From: Delftia sp. PS-11
GTDB lineage: Bacteria; Pseudomonadota; Gammaproteobacteria; Burkholderiales; Burkholderiaceae_C
Direction: 5' to 3'
Length of the DNA: 64,000 bases
Assembly: GCF_029870285.1 (NCBI RefSeq)
Contig: NZ_JACSYA010000013.1
Coordinates: forward strand, 1 to 64,000
Positions 24,706 to 33,644 of the stretch are shown piece by piece. The number at the start of each line of letters is the position of its first letter. Within the stretch, counting starts at the first letter, position 1. Below the pieces are notes generated by a model. That model worked only from the letters and a program-made list of their open reading frames with translations. It was not told where the DNA came from and searched no databases. Both the position numbers and the translations under genes were made by a program.

Positions 24706-25872
24706 ATGCGACGCCGTCAACTTGTTTCCCTGCTTCCCCGCGCTGCGGCCATCGCAGCACTGCCTGCAATGGCCCCGGCCTTCGTGCGCAACGCCTTCGC
24801 CGACGAGGCAGGCCTGTCCGCCAGAACCATCTCCATCGGCTGCTCGGCCTCGCTGACCGGTCCGCTGGCCAGCTTTGGCACGGACATCCGGCTGGGCGCG
24901 GAGGCCGCCATGGCCCAGATCAATGCACGCGGCGGCATCCATGGCCGCACACTGCAGCTGCAGATGCTGGACGATGGCTATGTGACGCAGCGCTCCGTGG
25001 ACAACGTCCGGCAGATGCTGTCCAAGGGCACTGCCTTTGCACTGCTGTCCTGCACGGGCACGCCCAACAACACAGCCATCCTGCCCATGATCGAAGAAGC
25101 GGGAATCCCCTATGTGGCCCCGTGGACAGGCGCCTCCTCGCTGCGCAAGGGCCAGCGCGGCGTCTTCCATGTGCGCGCCAGCTATACCGATGAAGTGCGC
25201 CGCCTGGTGCAGCGGCTGGCGGGCATGGGACTCAAGGGCATCGGCATCGTCTACCTGGACAATGCCTATGGCCGGGAAATGCTGGAAGACGCCACCCGCG
25301 AACTGGAAAGCCAGGGTGCCAGGCCCGCGCTGCAGCTGGCCGTGGCCACTGACGGCAAGAACGTGGCCGAGGTGCTGGACAAGGTGGTGGCAGCCCACCC
25401 CTCCGCCGTGCTGCTGGCCACGGCGGGCACTGTCTCGGTGGATCTGGTGCGCGGACTGCGCAGGCAATCGCCGGGCCTGTTGCTGGCGGGCCTGAGCGTG
25501 ACGCTGCCCAATGACAGCCTGGCCAAACTCGGCGAAGCGGGGAGGGGCATCGTGCTGACCATGATCGTGCCCGCCCCCCACCAGGGCAAGATGCAGCTGG
25601 TGCGCGAATACCAGGCGGCCATGCGCGCCAACCAGCAGCAGGAATTCTCGCTGGGCAGCCTGGAAGCCTATGTGAACACCCGCGTGCTGGCCGAGGGCCT
25701 GGAGCGCGCGGGCCGCGACCCCAGCCAGGCACGCCTGCGCACGGCGCTGGCCGGCGTGCGCAAGCTGGATCTGGGCGGTTTCTCCATCGACTACGGCAGC
25801 CAGCCGCCCTACGTGGGGTCAGGCTTCGTGGACTTGGGCCTGCTGGGCGCCAGCGGCAGATTCATCGGCTGA
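24706..25872 (+). CDS. ABC transporter substrate-binding protein (LivK type)
   Basis: 388 aa. N-terminal export signal (MRRRQLVSLLPRAAAIAAL, cleavage near AFADE; the Arg-rich start could suit Tat or Sec). The type I periplasmic binding fold follows: ISIGCSASLTGPLASFG, INARGGIHGRTLQLQMLDDGY, FALLSCTGTPNN, GIVYLDNAYGREM, VLLATAGTVSVDLVRGLR. Such proteins bind branched-chain amino acids, amides or aromatic compounds. No permease or ATPase genes are adjacent, so it probably serves an unlinked Liv-type transporter. It is divergent from the 5-oxoproline operon. Confidence 0.82.
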   Translation: MRRRQLVSLLPRAAAIAALPAMAPAFVRNAFADEAGLSARTISIGCSASLTGPLASFGTDIRLGAEAAMAQINARGGIHGRTLQLQMLDDGYVTQRSVDNVRQMLSKGTAFALLSCTGTPNNTAILPMIEEAGIPYVAPWTGASSLRKGQRGVFHVRASYTDEVRRLVQRLAGMGLKGIGIVYLDNAYGREMLEDATRELESQGARPALQLAVATDGKNVAEVLDKVVAAHPSAVLLATAGTVSVDLVRGLRRQSPGLLLAGLSVTLPNDSLAKLGEAGRGIVLTMIVPAPHQGKMQLVREYQAAMRANQQQEFSLGSLEAYVNTRVLAEGLERAGRDPSQARLRTALAGVRKLDLGGFSIDYGSQPPYVGSGFVDLGLLGASGRFIG

Positions 25873-25951
25873 CGCACGCGATGGGCGCCTGGCGACCCAT
25901 GGCGGCCCGGCACTGGCTACACTGCGCTCTGGCCCTTGTATACGCACGACC

Positions 25952-26626
25952 ATGACCCGCAGCACCGAGATTCTCAACCTGACCGACCGCGTGACCGAGC
26001 AGCTGCGCAGCAAGCTGATAGACGGCGCCTGGGAGCCGGGGCAGAAACTGTCGGAAGCCGCTCTCAGCGAAAGCCTGCAGATCTCGCGCAACACGCTGCG
26101 CGAGGCTTTCCGGCTGCTGACCAAGGAGGGGCTGCTCGTGCACGAGCCCAACAAGGGCGTGTCGGTGGCGGCGCCCAGCATCGCCTCCATCATCGACATC
26201 TACCGCGTGCGGCGCATGGTGGAATGCCAGGCGCTGGCACAGGCCTACCCCATGCACCCGGCGCGCGGCCTGATGCACGATGCCGTGCAGACTGCCCAGC
26301 GCAACCGCGAGGCACAGGACTGGTCCGGCGTGGGCACGGCCAACATGTCCTTTCACAAGGCCATCGTGCAACTGGCCGACAGCGAGCGCCTGGACACCAT
26401 GTTCGAGCACCTGCTGGCCGAGCTGCGCCTGGCCTTCGGCCTGCTGCGCGACCCGCATTTCCTGCACGCGCCCTACGTGGACATGAACGCGCGCATCCTG
26501 CAGCTGTTCGAGAGCGGCAAGCCCGCCGAGGCGGCCGCCGAACTCAATGACTATCTGGTGCACTCCGAACGCCTGATCCTCGCAGCCTACGCGCGCCGCC
26601 TGGCGGAAAAAGGCATCCGGGTCTGA
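25952..26626 (+). CDS. GntR family regulator, FCD subfamily
   Basis: 224 aa. The N-terminal winged helix (residues about 10-75: RVTEQLRSKLIDGAWEPGQKLSEAALSESLQISRNTLREAFRLLTKEGL) has the GntR signature. The C-terminal FCD effector domain (about 90-215) shows the usual helices and metal-binding His residues (FHKAI). It sits 79 bases after the LivK-type binding protein on the same strand and may regulate it or the 5-oxoproline operon; the ligand is unknown. Confidence 0.85.
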   Translation: MTRSTEILNLTDRVTEQLRSKLIDGAWEPGQKLSEAALSESLQISRNTLREAFRLLTKEGLLVHEPNKGVSVAAPSIASIIDIYRVRRMVECQALAQAYPMHPARGLMHDAVQTAQRNREAQDWSGVGTANMSFHKAIVQLADSERLDTMFEHLLAELRLAFGLLRDPHFLHAPYVDMNARILQLFESGKPAEAAAELNDYLVHSERLILAAYARRLAEKGIRV

Positions 26627-26645
26627 AGCCCGCGAGCGGACGCCC

Positions 26646-27053
26646 TCAGCGCGCAGCCTGGCGGCGTGCGTCCAGGCTCCAGCGCGCCACGGGCGCCAGC
26701 ACCAGTTGCACGAACCCGCCGGCGATGGCCAGGTTCTTGAGGAAGTGGATCAGTTGGCCCTTGTCCGCGAACTGGTGGTGGAACATCAGCGCCGACACGA
26801 TGCTGAACGCCGCCAGCACGGCCGCCGCCTCGCGGGTCCGGTAGCCCAGCAGCAGCGCCGTGGCCACGCCCAGCTCCACCACCAGCGCCATCGCATAGGA
26901 CAGCATGGGCAGGGGCAGGCCGGCTTTGGCGATATAGGCCATGGTGCCCTCAGGGCCCATCACCTTGCCGATACCGCTGTAGATGAACAGCAGGCTCAGC
27001 AGCACCCGTGCCAGCAGCGGGGCCCAGTGGGCCTGTGTCTCAGCCCGGTGCAT
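26646..27053 (-). CDS. DoxX family membrane protein
   Basis: 135 aa with four hydrophobic segments (LLARVLLSLLFIYSGIGKVMG, MLSYAMALVVELGVATALLLGY, AAAVLAAFSIVSALMF, FLKNLAIAGGFVQLVLAP) and the DoxX pattern FIYSGIGK followed by ELG. Function is uncertain; relatives are linked to thiosulfate oxidation or redox homeostasis. The start overlaps the end of the DUF4148 gene by 14 bases, so the two are co-transcribed. Confidence 0.8.
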   Translation of the reverse strand: MHRAETQAHWAPLLARVLLSLLFIYSGIGKVMGPEGTMAYIAKAGLPLPMLSYAMALVVELGVATALLLGYRTREAAAVLAAFSIVSALMFHHQFADKGQLIHFLKNLAIAGGFVQLVLAPVARWSLDARRQAAR

Positions 27054-27390
27054 GGCCCGGCTCCCGGCTTTCTGCGGCCTTCACCGCGCCGCCCTGGCGC
27101 TGCACCTCGGCCTGGTATTCGGGGCCGCTGCGCAGGCGCTGGTACTGCGCCAGACGCTGCTGGTACTGGGCGTCCTGCGGGCCTGCATCGGCTTCGCTGT
27201 AGTGCTGCAGGCCGGCGCGCTCCCACAGGGCCAGATCGGCCAGCACTTCGGCACGCGACAGCGCAGGGCCGGCAGTGGCGGGCTCGGCGCCGAACCAGGT
27301 TTCGGAGGAAACCGCAGCCGCCGAGGCAGCGCCCGACCACGAGGCGGCGCAGAGAGCGGCAATGGCGAAAATTTGCTTGGCGTTTTGCAT
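27040..27390 (-). CDS. DUF4148-type secreted small protein
   Basis: 116 aa. Signal peptide MQNAKQIFAIAALCAASWSG with cleavage near ASAAA, then a charged region containing LSRAEVLADLALWERAGL and YQQRLAQYQRLRSGPEYQAEV. The LSRAEV-LADL motif is typical of the small periplasmic DUF4148 proteins abundant in Burkholderiales. Function unknown. The start ATG 27390 gives a clean signal sequence; an upstream extension does not. Confidence 0.65.
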   Translation of the reverse strand: MQNAKQIFAIAALCAASWSGAASAAAVSSETWFGAEPATAGPALSRAEVLADLALWERAGLQHYSEADAGPQDAQYQQRLAQYQRLRSGPEYQAEVQRQGGAVKAAESREPGHAPG

Positions 27391-27516
27391 GGCGAATCCT
27401 TTGTCAAATCGTGCAGCGCGTGATTGCGTTCTGCATGGATGAAAGTCTCGCTCCTGGTGCCTGGCGTGTATGTGCCTAAACGCACCAAGTTGCGCAAACA
27501 GCCCCGCCACGGCAGA

Positions 27517-29178
27517 TCATGGCCATTGCTGTGCAGGCCGGCGCACCTGCAGCACGGGCAGCGGCTGTGAGCGGCCACGCACCTGGGCCTGAACCGGCGC
27601 GCCCAGCTCCTGGGCGACGCCGGCGCGCCGGGCGACCTCCAGCGACAGCACCAGCCGCGTGCCAGCCAGCTTGGTGTGCTCCTGCAGGCGGCTGGCGGTG
27701 TTGACCACCTCACCCACGGCAGTCAGGCTGGTGGTGTCCTCGAACCCCACGCGCCCGACCGCCACGCGGCCTGCATGCAGCCCCATGCCGAAATCCAGTG
27801 GCTGGCCGAACTGCACCTCGAAGGTCTGGCTCCAGGCCTGCATGCGCAGGTCGATGAGCGCGCTGGCCCGCACGGCCTGCCGGCAGGCCGTCTCCAGGTC
27901 CGTCTCCAGGCCGAACAGCGCCATCACGCTGTCGCCGATGAACTGGTTGGCCAGCCCCTGGCTGTCGCGCACGGCCTGGCCCACGATCGCGAAATACTGG
28001 TCCAGCACCCATGACAGGTCCACCGGCCACTGCCGCTCGGCCACGCCCGACCAGCGGCGCAGGTCCACAAACAAAATGGCCAGTTCGCGCTCCTCGCCAC
28101 GGGGCCTGGCGGCAGCAGAATCCAGGGAAGGAAACAGCGGGACCACGGCAATATCGCCCGTGGGGCGCAGCTGGCAGGCCAGGCGCACATCGGGCGGAGC
28201 CCCCACCCGCTCCAGGGTCAGATGCTCGGCACGCTGGCGGGCGGGCAGATGGGCCTCGGGGCCGCTGACACGCACGCGACAGGTCGAGCACCGCGCCTTG
28301 CCGCCGCACAGCGACAGGTGGGCAATGCCATGCTCGCGGCTGGCTTCGAGCACGCTCAGTCCGCGCGGCACCTCGATGCTGCGCTGTGGATAGCGCAGGA
28401 CAATCAGACTGCCGCCGCGCACACGGGCCATGCGCCACAGCACCCGCGCAGCCAGCGCCACCGCCACGGCAGCCAGCCAGCCTTCGCGCAGCGTGGCAGT
28501 GATGCTGCGCAGCAACTGCGCCGCTTCGGGGGAAGGCGCTGGCGGGGCCGGCAGGGCCGCCGCCTGGATCTCGCGCGACATCGACACAATGCCCAGCGCA
28601 GCCAGCACGGGCAGCAGCACGGCCCCGGTCAGCAGCAGCGGCTGCCACCGGCGCCAGACGGCATGCCTGCGCAACGCCATGTGCAGGCCCATGCAGCCAT
28701 GGGTCCAGGCGGCAGACAGCAGCAGCAATTGCACCGCCATGCCTGGCGGACTCCAGAAGGCGCGCACGATGCGCGCGTAGGACGGATCAATCGCCCATGC
28801 CTCCTGGGCCAGCCGCGTGGCCGGCACATGCAGGGCCAGCAGCAGGGGCAGGCACAGGCCCAATGCCAGCCGCGCGGCTTCCAGCGCCGGCATGCGCAGG
28901 CTGCGCCGCCGCCACAGCGCATGCAATGCCAGGCCCATGTGCAGCGCCAGAGCCCCGTACAGCAGCACCGAGCCTGGCACCGTGCGCCACAGGCCATGGA
29001 CCGCGCGGCGCAGGGCCTCGGCCGCCTCCAGCGACACCAGGCCCAGCGCATGGTTGCCCAGGTGCAGGGCGGCATACCCCCACAGTACGAGACCGCTGGT
29101 CCAGTGCACGGTACGCAGAAAAGGAGGGGCCATGCGAGGACAGCGGTTCATGCGGATGAAGGAAAGCCGCCAGGGCAT
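27517..29178 (-). CDS. Membrane/2Fe-2S ferredoxin/class III adenylate cyclase fusion
   Basis: 553 aa, three parts. Residues about 15-245 form a membrane domain of roughly six helices with several His residues, like a small b-type cytochrome subunit (LGNHALGL, LLALHVPATRL). Residues about 255-345 are a 2Fe-2S ferredoxin domain with CGGKARCSTC plus a distal Cys (RLACQLRP). Residues about 365-535 are a class III cyclase domain (LAILFVDLRRWSG, FIGDSVMALFGLE, HAGRVAVGRVG, GEVVNTASRLQ) with both metal-binding Asp residues. It should make cAMP in response to redox state. The start is uncertain (29178 or 29151). It is divergent from a Crp/Fnr gene 71 bases away. Confidence 0.8.
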   Translation of the reverse strand: MPWRLSFIRMNRCPRMAPPFLRTVHWTSGLVLWGYAALHLGNHALGLVSLEAAEALRRAVHGLWRTVPGSVLLYGALALHMGLALHALWRRRSLRMPALEAARLALGLCLPLLLALHVPATRLAQEAWAIDPSYARIVRAFWSPPGMAVQLLLLSAAWTHGCMGLHMALRRHAVWRRWQPLLLTGAVLLPVLAALGIVSMSREIQAAALPAPPAPSPEAAQLLRSITATLREGWLAAVAVALAARVLWRMARVRGGSLIVLRYPQRSIEVPRGLSVLEASREHGIAHLSLCGGKARCSTCRVRVSGPEAHLPARQRAEHLTLERVGAPPDVRLACQLRPTGDIAVVPLFPSLDSAAARPRGEERELAILFVDLRRWSGVAERQWPVDLSWVLDQYFAIVGQAVRDSQGLANQFIGDSVMALFGLETDLETACRQAVRASALIDLRMQAWSQTFEVQFGQPLDFGMGLHAGRVAVGRVGFEDTTSLTAVGEVVNTASRLQEHTKLAGTRLVLSLEVARRAGVAQELGAPVQAQVRGRSQPLPVLQVRRPAQQWP

Positions 29179-29249
29179 GGCAGACCGATAATCAGGGCAG
29201 CCGGCAGCCAGCCCAGGCTCTTTGTTTCACCCGACTCCGTTTGGTTCCC

Positions 29250-29969
29250 ATGGCCTCTCCGCCCCTCACGCCCGCCCGGCCTTCGAGCTTCGCGCTGCGC
29301 CGCATCGCGCTGTTCGAGGGCCTGGGCGATGACAGCCTGGATCGTATCGCAGCCGACTGCGAATGGCGCCAGCTCGATGCGCGCCAGCCCGTCTTCAGCC
29401 GCTGCTCCCAAGGCAGCGATGTCTTCTTCCTGGCTGCGGGCCGCGTGCGCATCACGACCTATTCGCCGGGCGGGCGTGAGGTCAGCTTCCGAGATCACGA
29501 AGCGGGCGGGCATTTCGGGGATCTGGCGGCCATCGACGGCCAGGCGCGCTCCACCGATGTGCTCACGCTGGAGCCCTCCTTGCTGGCCAGCCTTTCGCGC
29601 GACAGCTTCCTGGCCCTGCTGGCCCGCGAGCCCGCAGTCGCCATGCGCGTGATGGTGGATCTGGCAGGGCTGGTGCGGCAGCTGACCGACCGCGTCATGG
29701 AACTGAGCACGCAAGGCGTGCCCACCCGGCTGCATGCCGAACTGCTGCGTCTGGCCCATGCGGCCGGCGTGGCGCCCGACAACACCGCCCGCCTGGAGCC
29801 TGCTCCCTCGCATGCGATGCTGGCCAGCAAAATCAGCACCAACCGCGAGCAGGTCACGCGCGAGCTGAGCGCGCTGGCGCAGCGCGGCCTGCTGCGCAAG
29901 CAAGGGCGGCAGGCGCTGCTGGTGATGGATGTGCAGGCGCTGCGGGCACTGATCCCGGAGGCGCCCTGA
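29250..29969 (+). CDS. Crp/Fnr family transcriptional regulator
   Basis: 239 aa. Cyclic-nucleotide-binding domain (residues about 10-125: LFEGLGDDSLDRIA, GSDVFFLAAGRVRITTYSPGGREVSFRDHEAGGHFGDLAAIDGQARSTDV, which keeps the cAMP-pocket GxxFGDLA and RSTDV) and a C-terminal winged helix (SKISTNREQVTRELSALAQRGLL). No N-terminal Cys cluster of Fnr is present, so it is more Crp-like. It is divergently transcribed from the cyclase fusion, a natural source of its ligand. Confidence 0.85.
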   Translation: MASPPLTPARPSSFALRRIALFEGLGDDSLDRIAADCEWRQLDARQPVFSRCSQGSDVFFLAAGRVRITTYSPGGREVSFRDHEAGGHFGDLAAIDGQARSTDVLTLEPSLLASLSRDSFLALLAREPAVAMRVMVDLAGLVRQLTDRVMELSTQGVPTRLHAELLRLAHAAGVAPDNTARLEPAPSHAMLASKISTNREQVTRELSALAQRGLLRKQGRQALLVMDVQALRALIPEAP

Positions 29970-29975
29970 GCCGCA

Positions 29976-31595
29976 TCAGGCCGGCCGCATCACCCAGCCA
30001 CGGGGTGTGTACTCCAGCCGTTCGGTCAGCTCGATGCGCTGCAGAAAAGCCTCGTCGTGTGACACCACCACCAGCGTACCCGCATAGCTGCACAGCATGT
30101 CTTGCAGGGCCTGCAGCGAAGGCAGATCCAGATGATTGCAGGGTTCGTCCAGCAGCAAAAGCCGGGCCGGCGGCTCGGCATGCAGGACACAGGCCAGCGC
30201 GGCCTTGAGCCGCTCGCCGCCACTGAGCTGCGCGCCTGCCAGTGCCAGCTGCTGCGGCCCCAGGCCCAGTTGCGCCAGGCGGGTGCGCAGCACATCCTCG
30301 GCCATGCCTGGGCTGGCCTCGCGCAGCAACTCCAGCACGCAGCGGCGCGTATCCAGCCAGGACAGGCGCTGGTCCAGGTAGGCACAGGGCACAAACCGCC
30401 GTGCGGTGCCGGCATCGGGATGGCTTCGCCCTGCCAGCACATCCAGCAAGCGGGTCTTGCCGCAACCATTGGGACCGGTGACAGCGACCCGCTGGCCGCC
30501 GCGCAGCGACAGGTCAATGGCCTGGGCCGGGACAGACTTCTGGAAAGGCAGCACCACGCCCTCCAGCAAAGCCACTACGCGCTGGCCGGCGTCCGCCACG
30601 GCAGGCAGGCTCTGCATGTGGACCGGCGCGGCCTGTGTGGCCTGCTGCGCCGCATCGCGCACGCGCTCGTCCAGCCGCTGCAGGACAGCCGCCTGCTGCT
30701 GGCGAAGCCGTCCGGCGGATGACTCGCTGCGCTCTTTCTGGCGGTCCAGCACAATGCGCGCCTGGTTGGCCTGCTGCCCTTGGCGCCTGCCGCGCGCCTG
30801 GCGCCTGTCCTGGCGTTCCTGCTGCGCGCGCAGTTGCCGGGTTTCACGCAGACGCTCGCGCTTGCGCTGATCCAGCGCTTCGCTGGCCAGGGCCTGTTCA
30901 CGCGCCTTGGCGCCAGCGTAGAAAGCATAGCCGCCGCCATAGCTGCGCAGGCCCTGTGGCGACAGCTCGACGATGCGCTCCATGCCCTCCAGCAGTTGCC
31001 GGTCGTGACTGACCACGACCAGGCCGCGCGGCCAGCACTGCAGCTGCCGAGCCAGTGCAGCGCGGCTGCCATGGTCCAGGTGGTTGGTCGGCTCGTCCAG
31101 CACCAGATGGCTGGCCTGCGACAGCAGCGCGCCCGCCAGCGCCACGCGCATAGCCTCGCCGCCGCTGAGCGCATGGCCGGGCGTGCCGGCACGCAGATGA
31201 CCCAGTCCATCGCGCTCCAGCCGGGCCTGCAGGCGCTGGCGCAAATCCCAGCGGTCGGCCAGCAGTTCGAAGTCGTGCGCATCGGTGCTGCCGCTTTCTA
31301 TGCGCGCCAGTGCATCCAGCGCGGGTTGCAGCCCGGCCAGCGCGGCCACCGATGGCTGATGATGCCAGTCCGTCTGCTGCGCAAGGTACAGCACCGTGCC
31401 GCTGCGCAGGCAACGGCCTTGCGATGGCGGATGCAGCCCGGCCAGGATGCGCGCCAGCATGGACTTGCCCACGCCGTTGCGCCCTGCCAGGCCGGTGTGG
31501 CGGTGGTCGAAGGTTTCGGAAAGATCGGAGAAAAGAGACCTGCCACCGGGCAGGCTGCAGGCCACGCCGTCGAGCGTGATCGTGGTATTCGTCAT
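29976..31595 (-). CDS. ABC-F family ATPase
   Basis: 539 aa with two ABC domains and no membrane part. Domain 1: GRNGVGKSML, LSGGEAMRVALAGALL, LVLDEPTNHLDH. Domain 2: GPNGCGKTRLLDVL, LSGGERLKAALACVL, LLLDEPCNHLD. A charged helical linker (about residues 245-310, rich in Arg and Gln) joins them. ABC-F proteins act on ribosomes in translation or antibiotic protection. ATG 31595 (MTNTTITLDGV) matches the family start. It converges with the Crp gene 6 bases away. Confidence 0.85.
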   Translation of the reverse strand: MTNTTITLDGVACSLPGGRSLFSDLSETFDHRHTGLAGRNGVGKSMLARILAGLHPPSQGRCLRSGTVLYLAQQTDWHHQPSVAALAGLQPALDALARIESGSTDAHDFELLADRWDLRQRLQARLERDGLGHLRAGTPGHALSGGEAMRVALAGALLSQASHLVLDEPTNHLDHGSRAALARQLQCWPRGLVVVSHDRQLLEGMERIVELSPQGLRSYGGGYAFYAGAKAREQALASEALDQRKRERLRETRQLRAQQERQDRRQARGRRQGQQANQARIVLDRQKERSESSAGRLRQQQAAVLQRLDERVRDAAQQATQAAPVHMQSLPAVADAGQRVVALLEGVVLPFQKSVPAQAIDLSLRGGQRVAVTGPNGCGKTRLLDVLAGRSHPDAGTARRFVPCAYLDQRLSWLDTRRCVLELLREASPGMAEDVLRTRLAQLGLGPQQLALAGAQLSGGERLKAALACVLHAEPPARLLLLDEPCNHLDLPSLQALQDMLCSYAGTLVVVSHDEAFLQRIELTERLEYTPRGWVMRPA

Positions 31596-31764
31596 ATTGC
31601 ACAAGCCATGGATGCCAACGCATTTCCTTGCCGTATCGCATGCATTGCGCACGCAACGGACAGGGGCGGAAAAAGCGGGCCGCTATGGAAGCGGCGGCAT
31701 CAATGGCGCATGGGACGAATACCTCCTGGAACTCTGGTGCAGAGCGTCCATTATGGGGCCTGGA

Positions 31765-33644
31765 TCAAGGCGCTGCCAAGCCTGCCAGATCGCCTGCCTG
31801 CAGATAGCGCGCCTGCCAGGCCCGGGCCAGGCCGCGCGCGCGGCCCAGCCGCACGCGCCCGGCCTCGAAGTCCACGACGGCAGCCTCTTGTGCGGCAGCG
31901 GGCCGTGCGGGCAGCTCGCGCGTGCGTGCGTCCGTGAGCAGCCACAGCGCGCCCTGGCAGCCGCTGCGGGGCCCGCAGTGGCGCGCCAGCAGTTGCTGCG
32001 CCTGGGCGACAGCGGCTGCCAGCGGCGTGCCGCCGCCGCCGCCGATGGGCGCGATCCAGCCGTCATTCCAGGGCGCGGCCTTGCGTGGCGGCAGGCGCAG
32101 TTCCACGCGCGCGCCGGCAAAGCAGATGAGTGCAACCTGCTCGCGCCGACGGTAGGCCTCATCCATCAGGGCCAGCAATACGCCCTTGGCGCGCGCCAGT
32201 GCGCCGCCCGCCGCCATGGAGGCCGAGCAGTCGAGCACAAAGCAGTGCAGCCGCGCGCCCTGCGGCGGTTCGCTGCGCCGGCGCAGATGCTGAGGCTGCA
32301 GCGCGGCTGCGCCGCGCGCGGCCAGCGTGCGCGGCCAGTCCCAGCCGCCCGTTTCCTGGCCGCCGGCAGGGGCCTGGGCCAGCCGGGGCCGACCGGGCGA
32401 CGGCGGCCCTGCCCCCGCGTCCCTGCCCTGCTGGGCGCGGGGGCTCAGGCTTTTTTTGCGGCGTGTGCTCCCGCCTCGCGGGCCAGCAGGGAGGGGATGG
32501 CCACACGCTGCAGGCCCACGGACTCGGGCGGCATGGCGCCCCAGTCAGCGTCGGATGCAGGGCCGCTGTGCGGGCCGTCGGCGGGGGCGCCATCCGGCGC
32601 CTGGCACTGTGCCGCAGGCTGCGCACGGGGCGGTGGTGACTGGGGCGCGGGCTGGGGCGGCTGCGGTGCGGCCGGCTGAGGTGCGGCCGGCTGAGGCGCG
32701 GCCGGCTGCGGCGCGGCCGGCTGCGGCGCACCCGGTTTGCGGCGGTGCGCCAGCACCAGCTCGGCCACGGCCTGCACATGGGCGGGCGATACCGCAGCCT
32801 CACCCAGCCAGGCAGCCCAGGCGCGGGCTGCGCGCAGCAGCACGAGATCAGCGCGCAGGCCGTCCACCTGGGCGGCGATGCACAGCGCACCGGCTGCCTG
32901 CAGCACTTCGTCGGACCAGGGCAGCGCGCCGGCTGGCTGCAGGCGCTGGCGCGCAGCGCGCAACTGCGCGGCCAGTGCAGACTGCGCAGCCGCATGGCGG
33001 TCGCGGAAGGCCTGCGGGTCGGCATCGAACTGCAGCCGTGCGCGCACGATGGCCAGGCGCTCGGCCGGGTCATCGACGTTGTCCAGGCGCACGCACAGGC
33101 CCAGGCGGTCGAGCAGCTGCGGGCGCAGCTGGCCCTCCTCGGGGTTCATGGTGCCCACCAGCACAAAGCGCGCCGCGTGCCGGTGCGAGATGCCGTCGCG
33201 CTCGACCACGTTGACGCCGCTGGCGGCTGCATCGAGCAGCACATCGACCAGGGCGTCGGGCAGCAGGTTGATTTCGTCCACGTAGAGCAGGCCGCCATGG
33301 GCGCGGGCCAGCAGGCCCGGCGCAAAGCGCAGCGCATGACCGGCCAGGGCCTGGCCCAGGTCCAGCGAGCCGGCCAGGTGCTCCAGCGAGGCGCCCAGCG
33401 GCAGGGTGACGAAGGGCGCGCCATCCATCAGTTCGGCCAGGGCGCGCGCGGCGGTGGACTTGGCCGTGCCACGCGGGCCTTCGACCAGCACGCCGCCGAT
33501 CTGCGGGTCAATGGCCGCCAGCAGCAGCGCCTGGCGCAGCAGGGGCTGTCCTGCGATGGCGGCGAAAGGGAACAGCGCGGGCAGGCCGGGCTGCGCGGCA
33601 TCGGGGAAGTGGCCGGGGGACAGTTGGGTGGCGCTGGCGCTCAT
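31765..33644 (-). CDS. chlD: ChlD-type cobaltochelatase subunit made by -1 frameshifting
   Basis: Predicted 626-aa product: residues 1-398 are the AAA+ domain described for the short form, then the ribosome slips -1 on A7 (32457-32451) and reads on through a Pro/Arg-rich linker into a von Willebrand A domain with the MIDAS motif DCSASM and a second conserved stretch GGGGGTPLAAAVAQA. The downstream frame has no ATG, GTG or TTG before a GTG inside the MIDAS strand itself, so it cannot be translated as a full domain without the slip. This is the AAA-linker-vWA layout of ChlD/BchD. The gene overlaps cobN (ATGA) and belongs to the B12-riboswitch operon. A simple frameshift mutation is the alternative, but the cis signals argue against it. 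Confidence 0.8.
32411..32472 (-). other. -1 programmed ribosomal frameshift signal in chlD
   Basis: Minus strand, in order: SD-like GAGGCGGGAG (about 32477-32468), 10 bases, slippery A-AAA-AAA (32457-32451) in register with the zero frame, GCC-TGA stop (32450-32445), then a perfect 9-bp stem GCCCCCGCG (32444-32436) / CGCGGGGGC (32419-32411) with a 16-base loop. Spacing matches the well-known dnaX arrangement (SD about 10 bases upstream, hairpin about 6 downstream). Confidence 0.82.
32445..33644 (-). CDS. ChlI-like AAA+ cobaltochelatase subunit (zero-frame product)
   Basis: 399-aa product ending at the TGA right after the slippery run. AAA+ motifs: Walker A variant VEGPRGTAKSTAARAL (about residues 54-69), Walker B GLLYVDEINLLPD, sensor GTMNPEEGQLRPQLLDRLGL. 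After the AAA lid (about 270-300) comes a Pro-rich tail of repeated AAPQP. It works with CobN and the long ChlD form in ATP-driven cobalt insertion into the corrin ring. Start ATG 33644 overlaps the cobN stop by 4 bases. Confidence 0.88.
   Translation of the reverse strand: MSASATQLSPGHFPDAAQPGLPALFPFAAIAGQPLLRQALLLAAIDPQIGGVLVEGPRGTAKSTAARALAELMDGAPFVTLPLGASLEHLAGSLDLGQALAGHALRFAPGLLARAHGGLLYVDEINLLPDALVDVLLDAAASGVNVVERDGISHRHAARFVLVGTMNPEEGQLRPQLLDRLGLCVRLDNVDDPAERLAIVRARLQFDADPQAFRDRHAAAQSALAAQLRAARQRLQPAGALPWSDEVLQAAGALCIAAQVDGLRADLVLLRAARAWAAWLGEAAVSPAHVQAVAELVLAHRRKPGAPQPAAPQPAAPQPAAPQPAAPQPPQPAPQSPPPRAQPAAQCQAPDGAPADGPHSGPASDADWGAMPPESVGLQRVAIPSLLAREAGAHAAKKA
32657..32730 (-). repeat. 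15-bp tandem repeat encoding AAPQP units
   Basis: About five copies of a 15-bp unit (core GCGGCCGGCTG) encode PAAPQPAAPQP in the linker of the chelatase subunit. Copy number may vary between strains without breaking the frame. Confidence 0.75.

Noticed and set aside
31765..32238. Independent small vWA gene starting at GTG 32238
   Set aside because: The start would fall inside the first MIDAS strand and leave no linker; the frameshift reading gives a complete ChlD.
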